10,882 bases of DNA from Oscillospiraceae bacterium (GTDB lineage Bacteria > Bacillota_A > Clostridia > Oscillospirales > JAAYXM01), in the NCBI GenBank assembly GCA_017408185.1, contig JAFQVE010000203.1:1-10882 (forward strand), in the 5' to 3' direction. The translations under genes were made by a program, and so were the position numbers. Position 1 is the stretch's first letter, and the number at the start of each line of letters is the position of its first letter. Below, piece by piece: positions 1-8,900 of the stretch. The notes under the pieces were generated by a model. The model had not been told where the DNA came from and did not search any database. It was given only the letters and a program-made list of their open reading frames with translations.

Positions 1-1
1 A

Positions 2-361
2 AAATATGATATGAAGGACAAAACGATTATAACCTCGTTTGATTTTGAATCAGTCTGCGATATGCGCGAATATGCGCCGGAGTTCACTGCAGGCTTCCTT
101 GCAAAAGAGGTGCCGGATGAGCTGCTTTCGGAAATGAAAAAACGGGGCATCAGCGAAATCTGCCCGAGAGCAACCCTTGTAAACGAAGAGAATGTCAGAA
201 AATGGCATTATGAAGGCTTCAATGTCCGTGCGTGGGGAGTCTCAAATGAGGAGCTTATGAAAAACGTATATGAAGCGGGAGCGGACGGGATGACGGTAAA
301 TTTCCCCGATAAGCTCGCTGAATATATAAAAATCAACAGAGATATGGAGGAAGAAAAATGA
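2..361 (+). CDS. Glycerophosphodiester phosphodiesterase family protein, C-terminal part (5' end outside window)
   Basis: The reading frame is open to the window edge (codons from base 2 read K-Y-D before the first internal Met at base 11), so this is the last ~119 residues of a longer gene and ATG 11 is probably not the true start. The visible part matches the C-terminal half of the GDPD TIM barrel: a TSFDFES strand (compare SSFDPE-type sequences), then APEFTAGFL, and the late-barrel stretch NVRAWGVSNEELMKNVYEAGADGMTVNFPDKL in pieces, where V-R-A-W and G-A-D-G-M-T/V-N-P are family hallmarks. GDPDs hydrolyse glycerophosphodiesters to glycerol 3-phosphate and an alcohol. The catalytic His and metal-binding acidic residues lie upstream, outside the window, so activity cannot be judged. 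Single-domain GDPDs are about 250 residues, so roughly half is missing; it could also be the end of a multidomain protein. The stop overlaps the next start (ATGA), suggesting co-transcription and coupled translation. Confidence 0.85.
   Translation, partial: KYDMKDKTIITSFDFESVCDMREYAPEFTAGFLAKEVPDELLSEMKKRGISEICPRATLVNEENVRKWHYEGFNVRAWGVSNEELMKNVYEAGADGMTVNFPDKLAEYIKINRDMEEEK
346..350 (+). promoter_or_regulatory. Ribosome binding site for the 830-residue secreted protein
   Basis: GGAGG lies 7 bases before ATG 358, inside the last codons of the GDPD gene. It fixes ATG 358 as the start, and a signal peptide follows directly. No separate promoter is visible between the two genes. Confidence 0.85.
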
Positions 362-2850
362 AAAAAGTATTATCAGTTTTACTTGCATTAACAATGATTC
401 TGGCAATGATGCCAACAACCTTCGCGGCAGATGGCGATGCAGCTGCAATCTCATATGATTTCACATCTGCATCAAGAAATCAGACAAGTGTAGCATATAT
501 TGAGAGACACACCGGTTCCATACACGCCTCATTCGCTGATTACCCGGAGAATGACACGGATGCAAAGGATCAATGGTTTGTCCTCGGAAACAACCTGAAT
601 TACTCCGGAAGTAACAGCTCGCATCCGTGGTTGAGAATAAACAAAGATGGTGGACATATTTACACAAAAAGCGGAACAAATGTATGGCCTTCAAGCACGG
701 TTGGCGACACAACTGTTGGCGAGGGGTGGCTGGCTTTCCAGATATATGTCCCCACAGCCGGTGTATATGACCTTTCGATAACTGCCGGTGGAAGCTTTAG
801 CGATGCATCCAAAAGTGCAGATATATACCTCGGAAAGGTAACAGACACATTAAATAAAGAGTATTTCACAAGCGAAGCTGTTGTCGGAACAAAAAGGGCG
901 TTGACGGCAGGTAGTGATAAAAATCTATATACTGATGTAACGGCTACCGCAGCTACTGACAGAATCAGAGAAGGGGCAAAGAAGTTTTCCGAGCTCGGTG
1001 TTCCAGAGGGCTATCTCAAAGCAAGCGGAATAAGCCTTAATTATGCTGAAACAACCGAGGTTAACCTGAAAAGTCAGCTCGTTGCGGAAGAGGCAGGCGA
1101 CTACATCCTGTTGCTTCGCAACAATGAAACCAATACAAGATTGACTCTTGGCTATTTCACCCTCACTCCTGCAAAGCTTGACAAGACACATGAGTATATA
1201 TTCAATCGGTCAGTGCTTGCAGAAGATAACGAAAATAACAAATCTTTAGCGACAAACGACTATAAGATGTTCTATGCACCGGAAGGTGAAACGAGGCTTA
1301 CCGGCAACTATCTTGACAGTTATGATAATGTAGACAAAAGTCTTACGGATGAATGGTGCGTAAGCCTGCTTGGCGGCACTATCGGTTTGAATAACTCAAG
1401 TTACAGAAAAGCTATGTCAAGTCTTTCAGCAACCGGTCTTGATATGGCAACAAGAAAGGATTATGCAAACTCGCAAAATGCCACAGCTCGCTTTGTTTTA
1501 CAGCTCAATGTGAAGTATGACGGTATATACAATATCACCGCCGAGGTCAAAGCGTTTGCGTATGGCACTGATGCAAATGTGTATATGATTAAGAAATCCG
1601 ATGTTACGGAAATCACTCCTGATATACTCAAAGGTTATAAAATTATCGGAAGAGCCGGAAACGTCGCCGGAAGACCGGATGAAGATATCGGAGCGGTAGA
1701 TCTTACTGCAGGCGATTGGTATATAGTTTTCGACTTCAACACCACAAATCAGACACAAACATCAAGTTCTGCAAGACAGATTTTCGAACTTGCAAAATTA
1801 ACCTTCACCGAGACAGATTCTCTGCCGGAAACGGATGTAATCCCTGAAGCGACAGAAAATGTAGCGCCAATCAGCTTTTCTGCAACAACAAACATTCCGG
1901 ATATTGCAAAGGTTACGGTAAACGGAAATGAAGGAAACCTTGCAATTCTTAACCCATCAAGAGGTGCAGAGCTTTCCGTTTCAGCACCGGAAGTTTCGGG
2001 CTATAAGTTTATAGGCTGGAAGGCAGGTACTGCAAATGAAGCCGGCAACGGCGAACTTGCAAACACAGCAAAGTTTGTAAAAGACCTTGAACAGGAAGAC
2101 ATCTTCACGGTATATACAAGCACCTTCCTCACCGCGGTTTACGAAGAGCTTGCTCCTGCAGATGATGCAGCACAGATAGTTGAATTCTGGAATCTTGACG
2201 GCTCATATCTCGGACAGAAAACTGTTGATAAAATTGAAGAAGAAGGCGGACTTCCAACAACCTCACTCATCGGTCATACCTTTAACGGCTGGTTTACGGC
2301 AGAGGATGTTGCACTTGACATTGCCCGGATCGTCGAAAAGGTAACTCACGCAGTTGCAAGCTACACTGCAGATACAGCAGTTAATAGTAATTACGTAAGA
2401 GTAAATGGTGAGGATCAAGAGACTGCGGTAGCTTATGGCACAGAGATAGAGTGTGTAGATATAAATCCGTCAAAGGTAACTCATTGGCTTCGCGACGGTA
2501 AGGTGGTTTCTTACGACCAGACGTATAAGTATTACGTCTGGGATATGACAAACATCGCATCATCATACGCTCCGATAGAGAAAAAGCCGCTTGTTGTGCT
2601 TGACGGAGAGACTGTTTCTGGCGCATATATGATAGAGTATGACAAGGGTAATGCAGATGCTATAGTCGAGGTTGGCATCCTCTTCGGTACAGGCACACCG
2701 ACAGTTGAATCAAAGTCTGAAATCTTCAAGTCACAGCGCGGTGACAACCACGGTCAGTTCGCGGCAAAGCCGACAGACAGCAGCTATACCGCCCGCGGAT
2801 ATATGATTTATGAAGAGAACGGCTCTTACAAAGTGATTTATTCAGAATAA
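358..2850 (+). CDS. Secreted multidomain protein with two beta-sandwich modules and InlB/Flg_new-like repeats, probable glycan-binding accessory
   Basis: An 830-residue exported protein with no enzyme domain that I recognise. Residues 1-23 are a signal peptide (MKK, hydrophobic core, cleavage near TFA/AD). Residues 33-271 form a beta-sandwich-like module about 86% identical to residues 38-275 of the next gene's product. Residues 278-487 are a divergent copy of the same module. Residues ~490-740 carry beta repeats resembling the InlB B-repeat/Flg_new family, with GYKFIGW near 548-554 and HTFNGWF near 640-646. Residues ~745-830 form a small C-terminal domain (VEVGILFG, then ARGYMIYEENG) resembling a C-terminal domain I recall from other clostridial secreted proteins. 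There is no SLH motif, LPXTG sorting signal or C-terminal membrane helix, so wall attachment is not obvious. Two TAA codons in tandem end the gene. The shared module suggests it binds the same target as the neighbouring lyase; an adhesin or structural role is also possible. Confidence 0.9.
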   Translation: MKKVLSVLLALTMILAMMPTTFAADGDAAAISYDFTSASRNQTSVAYIERHTGSIHASFADYPENDTDAKDQWFVLGNNLNYSGSNSSHPWLRINKDGGHIYTKSGTNVWPSSTVGDTTVGEGWLAFQIYVPTAGVYDLSITAGGSFSDASKSADIYLGKVTDTLNKEYFTSEAVVGTKRALTAGSDKNLYTDVTATAATDRIREGAKKFSELGVPEGYLKASGISLNYAETTEVNLKSQLVAEEAGDYILLLRNNETNTRLTLGYFTLTPAKLDKTHEYIFNRSVLAEDNENNKSLATNDYKMFYAPEGETRLTGNYLDSYDNVDKSLTDEWCVSLLGGTIGLNNSSYRKAMSSLSATGLDMATRKDYANSQNATARFVLQLNVKYDGIYNITAEVKAFAYGTDANVYMIKKSDVTEITPDILKGYKIIGRAGNVAGRPDEDIGAVDLTAGDWYIVFDFNTTNQTQTSSSARQIFELAKLTFTETDSLPETDVIPEATENVAPISFSATTNIPDIAKVTVNGNEGNLAILNPSRGAELSVSAPEVSGYKFIGWKAGTANEAGNGELANTAKFVKDLEQEDIFTVYTSTFLTAVYEELAPADDAAQIVEFWNLDGSYLGQKTVDKIEEEGGLPTTSLIGHTFNGWFTAEDVALDIARIVEKVTHAVASYTADTAVNSNYVRVNGEDQETAVAYGTEIECVDINPSKVTHWLRDGKVVSYDQTYKYYVWDMTNIASSYAPIEKKPLVVLDGETVSGAYMIEYDKGNADAIVEVGILFGTGTPTVESKSEIFKSQRGDNHGQFAAKPTDSSYTARGYMIYEENGSYKVIYSE
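454..1170 (+). repeat. Beta-sandwich module copy 1, near-identical to copy 3 at 3028-3741
   Basis: Encodes residues 33-271 of the 830-residue protein. Hand alignment with residues 38-275 of the lyase gives about 33 differences in 239 positions and one 1-codon gap. Long stretches are identical in DNA as well, for example around 733-770 versus 3305-3342. Key elements are YDFTSAS, DQWF.LG, WLAFQIYVP.AGVYDLSI, ADIYLGK, KFSELGVP, EAGDYILLLRN and LGYFTLTP. The layout suggests a carbohydrate-binding or galactose-binding-like fold, which is an inference. Confidence 0.85.
1189..1818 (+). repeat. Beta-sandwich module copy 2 (divergent)
   Basis: Residues 278-487 of the 830-residue protein follow the same order of motifs as copy 1: YIFNRSV, DEWCVSLLG, ARFVLQLNVKYDGIYNITAEV, ANVYMIKK, TAGDWYIVFDF and FELAKLTFTE. 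Identity to copy 1 is low and mostly in predicted strands, which points to an old duplication. Confidence 0.65.
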
Positions 2851-2916
2851 TAATACAAAACAAGGGGAGGCTGGACGACGTTCATTCTCCCTGTTCGCCC
2901 CTAAGGAGGAAAGAAC
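2851..2916 (+). other. Intergenic leader with competing short stems before the lyase gene
   Basis: The gap between the two large genes has no T-tract and no convincing promoter. GGGAG at 2865-2869 can pair with CTCCC at 2887-2891. The pyrimidine run TTCTCC at 2885-2890 can instead pair with GGAGGA at 2905-2910 (one G-U), covering the ribosome binding site. AGGGG at 2863-2867 can also pair with CCCCT at 2898-2902. All the stems are short, so they may be chance. Confidence 0.3.
2903..2909 (+). promoter_or_regulatory. Ribosome binding site for the SLH-anchored lyase
   Basis: AAGGAGG, a strong Shine-Dalgarno match, sits 7 bases before ATG 2917. A signal peptide follows that start, which supports it. 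Confidence 0.9.
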
Positions 2917-5900
2917 ATGAAGTTAAAAAAAGTATTATCACTAATACTAAGCATATGTATGCTTATATCCCTTCTTCCGGCTACTGTTCTGTTTGTTGAG
3001 GCGGAAGCACCGGAAGGAACGATAGCCTATGATTTCACATCTGCATCGAGAAATCAGAGCGCTGTAGCATATGTTGAAAGAAACACCGGTTCCATACTTC
3101 CTGCATTTGCCGATTACCCGGAAAATGACACGGATGCAAAGGATCAATGGTTTATCCTCGGAAACAACCTGAATTACTCCGGAAGCAACAGCTCGCATCC
3201 GTGGTTGAGAATAAGCAACGGCGGACATATTTACACAAAAAGCGGAACAAATGTATGGCCGTCAAGCACGGTTGGTGATACAACCGTCGGCGAGGGGTGG
3301 CTTGCTTTCCAGATATATGTCCCCACAGCCGGTGTATATGACTTGTCGATAACTGCCGGTGGAAGCATCACCTCGGCATCCAAGAGCGCAGATATATACC
3401 TCGGAAAGGCAACGGATACATTAAACAAAGCATATTTCACAAGCAACGCTGTTGTCGGAACAAAAAAGGCATTGACAGCAGGTACTGATACAAACCCATA
3501 TACCAACGAAGTATGCAGTGATAAAACAAATAGAATCAGAGAAGGCGCAAAGAAGTTCTCTGAGCTCGGTGTTCCAGAGAGCTATCTCAAAGCAAGCGGA
3601 ATAAGCCTTGATTATGCCGAAACAACCGAGGTTAACCTGAACAGCCAGCTTGTTGCGGAAGAGGCAGGCGATTATATCCTGTTGCTTCGCAACAATGAAA
3701 CCGATACAAGGTTGACTCTCGGCTATTTCACCCTCACCCCCGTGGAAGGCAGCATTCCGGATGCGTCACAGGACACAACCTTTGTTTTCAGCCAGGCTTC
3801 TCATAACGCTTCAAGCAACAAGCTTGAAACACGCGCAGGTGTGCCCGAAGGAAGTTGCTTAAAGTATCCCGAAAGCTCAACAAATCCCGGTGATATGTGG
3901 GCGTATCTCGGAACAAATGTTCCGTCCTCGGGAACAAAATCAAGTGCGTATTTTGCGCTCATAAACAATACAGATCCAAGTTATGTTTTAAGCGGGCTTC
4001 TTCCGTATGACGGCTGGCTTGCGTTTAAGGTACTTGTTCCGAAAAGCGGAAGTTACTCTGTTTCGGGAACTGCTTTAGGAAGAGCAGATACTTCCAAAAA
4101 GCAGGAGATGTATTTAATTCCGGCAGATGCGGCTCTTTCAGGTGGAAAGCCTGCAGAAGAAACCTTTGCGCGTCCAAAATCCGGCGGTATTTACGGTACC
4201 GTTGCGCTGAATGATGCCGGAGATAAATACGTAAGAGCCGGTGCATTGAGCTTTAGTGAGCTTGGAATCAGTGATAATTATCTTATCAGCACATCGGATA
4301 TAAGCGCCAAAGAAAACAACGTTATTGTCGATATTGAAACGGCACGCGGAGTTGAGCTTAAAAAGGGCGAATATGTTCTTGTTCTCCGCGAAGCAGACTC
4401 TTCTGTCACTTCTGCAGCAAAAAGACTCAGCATAGCATCGTTTACGCTCTCGCCGATGATTGTTGTGAGCGTGGATTCTGCCGCGGTTGTGGATGAAACA
4501 ACACCGAAGCTTTCGGCATATGTGTACGGTATGGATGGAATGCTCGTTCCGGATGCCGAGGTTACATACACAACCTCTGATACGGATATTATTTCGATCA
4601 ACGGAAATATCATCACGCCGCTTGATCGCGGAACGGCAACGATTACCGCAAAAGCAACTGTTGGCGGAAAGGTGTTTTCTTCTGAATATACGCTTCCGGT
4701 GACTGTTCCTGCGGTGGGCGCGTTCAGTCAGGTAGGTGTTTCCGTTGACGGAGGATATTCCCTTCCGGCATATGCAACAAGACGCGTGGATATTACCCTT
4801 CAGGATAAATACGGAACCGTTATAGAAGAGTTTACGGAAGAACCCAGTCTTCGCGTTTGGTATGAAAACGGCGATAGCGCCGTTGACGGAATAGAAGAGA
4901 ACGGGCAGTGGTATATAACCGCGCCGTCAGATGTTGAAAGCATCAGGCTCTTCGCCGAGGTAACGTATAAGGGCGACACAAAAACAGGCACCTCTGAAAT
5001 AACAGTTGTAAATACAGATAATGACAAGCATGTTATCATTGATTTTCAAAATCAGCCGATAACGGATGTGTATGACGCAACGCTCGAGGAACACGGCTGG
5101 AGATTTGTTTCCTGGGACATATCAAGTAAAGGAACGATAAATCTCAACCTTGGCGGACTTACAGTAACTCCGCGAAAGATAGGAAAAGGTGTTATAGAGG
5201 TTAAAATTCCGCGCTCTGGATATTATTCAATTTCCATTGCCGGAAGTGCGAACGGCGTAAATTCTGCCGAGGACGTTGATGTCTATTTCGATGGTGTATA
5301 TGCCGGAGATTACTGCTTCTATAAGAATGTGACGTCACAAACTATCCTGCCGTCAACCTACCGAACCTTCTATATAGAGGCAGGAACGCACACTTTAACG
5401 TTTGACTGTCAGCCGAACTCACTTATGATAGAAAATCCGATTACGGGTGAGCTGGTGGCAGCAAACACAGCCTCTCGCTTCGGTCAGCCATACAAGTCCA
5501 TTGCATTCTTTGCTGAGGAGGGAATGCCTGCGATATCGGCGCTTGCTCCGGCAGAGGAAAGCTATGAGGTAAACAAGGGCGAAAGCACATCTTTGTCAGG
5601 CAACGTGCTTTTTGAAAACGGAGTGCTGCACGAGATTATGCCTGCGCTTCCCGGTGCTTCTCAGGACTATTCGCTCGCATATGAGCTTATAGACGGCGAC
5701 GATTATATAGACCTTGCTGCGGACGGCACGGTTATGGGAAAGGCTGTCGGTACGGCGCATGTTAAAATGGCGCTTACGGACAACACAGGTGAGAGCTTTG
5801 GTAAAACGTGGACAGAAACTGTGGCAGTTAATGTACGCGATTATTCGAAGCTTTCCGGTATTGAAATAACCGGAGACAGCTTTGTTATGCGTCCCGGCGA

Positions 5901-8900
5901 GCGGGAGAGCATCACGCTCGGAGTGAAGGCGGTAACGCTCGGAGGAGACGACTTCGGAGATGTTGTATGGGATGAAATTACGTGGACATACGATGAAAAC
6001 GAAGAAAATGTAAGCTTTTCCGAAAATGGCGGAATGCTGTCGGCTTCAATCGGGCAAAATGCCGAAGAAGGCGTATATCCTGTTTCGATTGCCGCAACAC
6101 TTGACGGCGTTTCGTATGAAGCGGTGGCAGATATTACCGTAACACACGGTAAGGCAGGTCGCACTTATTATACAAAAGAACGTGTTGCCATTGCACAGGA
6201 GAACATAAAGAAATATGATTGGGCAAAGAAAGAAAAGGATGCGGCAATCAAGGCGGCTGAAGAATATGTCGCTCTTGGTATGGACGGAATATGGAATCTT
6301 CTCATCGGCGAGGGCATTCCGCGCGCAATCCGCATAAGCCGCCGCGGAGATAAGGAAACAACCTACATCTGCCGTTACTGCGGAAAAAAGGTTGCGGAAA
6401 GCGGATATCCGTGGGTAATAAATCCGTTGAATAAACCATGGAAGATTTCGTGCCCGGAATGCAAAAGAGACTTCCCTTCAAATGACTTTGCTTCTCTCTA
6501 TGAGCTTGGACTCAACGCCAGAGGAACGTATGACCGCTTCCTCGCGCTTTCGCGTCATCACAATATGATTTACCATCCGGCTGAGTTTGAGGAAAACCGT
6601 GATTTCGTATGCGAATGCGAAAAGCCGGAGATGATGGACCCGACAGGGACGACTGCGTTTTTCGACCAATATGGCACACAGCTTACCAACTGGTATAAAT
6701 ACTATGGCTACGGTCAAGGATATCTTAAAAATGATATGTATACCGATCTCTATACCGAAGGCAAAGAGCTTAACGGGATAGATCCGTATAGGTATAACGG
6801 AGATATTAACGCAGACGGAATGCCTGACCGTGAAGTATATAACCTCGTCGGCGGATATGATGATGTAAAGAGCGGTATGCTCTGGTGTGTCGATGACGGC
6901 TGGGGTTATGCACCGGGTAATGCATATGCAGCAGGTAATACGGTATCTGATTTGTGGACGTTTATTGCACATTACAGTCACAACGGCTTCTGGTTTGCAG
7001 GCTCGAATGTAGCTGCGAATGCGCTTGAAGCGCTCAGGCTCGCATATATCTACACAGGCGATGAGAAGTATGGACAAATCGGTGCGGTTATGATTGACCG
7101 CATGGCTGATTTGTATCCCGAATACAGCGCAAACGAGTGGGTGGACAGCACAGGAGAAAAGCGCAACTGGAACAGCCTGAGATATACCTTCTCCGACGGC
7201 TCGTTCAATACGGGAAAAATCTCAAATGACATCTGGGATTGCGGAATTGGAAACGCGCTTGTTCTTGCCTATGATGCGTTCTGGCCGATGTATGATGATC
7301 CCGAGGTGCAGAGCTTCCTTGCAGAAAAAGAGGCAGAGTACCCCGGAATAAATGAACATCCAGTGACGGGAGAAGCAAGGCTTCCTAAAACTTCAAACAA
7401 GAATATCCGTGATAATATAGAGCGCGATCTTGTTTACGAAATATACAATGCGGTGCTTTCTCATGATATAAACGGAAACTTCGGAGCGCATCAGCGGACA
7501 CTGGCAGCCGCGGCGGTAATTTATGACCGTGAGCCGTATTCACGCGAGATGATAGACTGGTTGTTCGCAGAAAGCAAAGTAAATTCATCAACTGCGGGCA
7601 AAACCTTCAATACGGGCGGTGAACTCCTTTATAAGATAGTAAACGAGGTTTCGCGTGACGGTCAGGGCACAGAGTCATCCTCGTCCTACAATTACGGTTG
7701 GATTGAGGATACCGTGGATGTGGCAACGGCGCTTGCCCTGTATAAGGGTGAGATAACCGAAAAGGAAAACCTCTGGCGCAATCCAAAGTATATCACGATG
7801 CTTACCTGTTATAATGATATGATTGACCTGCACCGCGGAACGCAGTCTATAGGCGACCAGGGAATTATGGGTTCATACCGCGTTATGCCATCGGATACAA
7901 ACATCATTGCCGAGGCGTATAAGCAAGTGGGTATATACATAAAAGAGCTTAAAGAAAGCCTTAAGACGATTGATGAAGAGAATAAAGCAGAGCTTCAGGA
8001 GAAGATTGGCGGATATGAGAAGGTAAGGACAGAGCTTGCACAGCTTCTTTATGAGATTGCCATAAAGGGAAAGAACTTTGCACTTGAGGATTTGCATTAT
8101 GATATCTTCACAAAAAATCCCGATAGCCTTTATGACGATATCGAAAAAGAAATTGCTGCAAATGGCGAATACGACTATGACAGAAGTTCTATGATGACGG
8201 GCTACGGCTTTGCATCTCTCCGCGGCGGTGCGCTTTATAACAACGTTTCTGGAACAAGTACCATCAAAGATACCACACGTGACTTCTGGATGTACTTCGG
8301 AGGAGCTTTGTCGCACTCGCACCGTGACTTTTTAAATCTCGGTATTGACGCATACGGTGTTTCTATTTCATCCGATAACGGATACCCCGAGCAGACAGGC
8401 TCATATCCGAGCCGTCATCAGTGGACGAACGTTACGCTTTCGCACAACACGGTTGTCATAAACGAAACAAGCTCGGTAAAGCCCGAGAATCCGGCAAAGC
8501 CGCTCCACTTTGACAATAAGGACACGCGCGTCCGCCTTATGGATGTTGACGGCAGTGCAACCTATCGGACGGCTGATGATTACCGCAGAACCGTAATGAT
8601 GATAGACTACGACGATGAAATATCTTACGGCGTAGACTTTTTCAAGGTTCTCGGCGGAGAAGATCATATCTGGTCCTTCCACGCATCAAGCAATACTGTC
8701 AGTGAAGTGAAAGGGCTTGACAGCATTGAACATCAGACCGACGACAACACGGCAACAGGAAATTATGTCGGCACGTATGCCGGACGTGATGTACGCTTCG
8801 GAAATGACCCTTGGACAAATCCGTCAAGTCAGTATGTTCCGCTTCAGTACCCTTCAGGTTATACCTGGCTTGAAAAAATCCGCAAGGACAATGACCCGGA

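Noticed and set aside
2826..2856. Promoter before the lyase gene (TTACAA with TAATAC-like box)
   Set aside because: The possible -10 boxes lie 13, 15 or 19 bases from the -35-like sequence and none matches well, so it is no better than expected in AT-rich sequence.
2863..2902. Rho-independent terminator between the two large genes
   Set aside because: The outer AGGGG/CCCCT pairing has a large loop and no T-tract follows. The next gene's ribosome binding site begins immediately.
454..3741. Assembly artefact as the cause of the near-identical modules
   Set aside because: Differences are scattered, include a 1-codon indel and a clustered variable segment, and both flanking frames are intact. 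A collapsed or duplicated read artefact would give identical copies.
6478..7077. Long antisense open frame (199 codons) opposite the lyase
   Set aside because: It lies wholly inside a well-supported coding domain on the other strand, has no recognisable domain, and is rich in His, Arg, Cys and Ile as expected for shadow frames.
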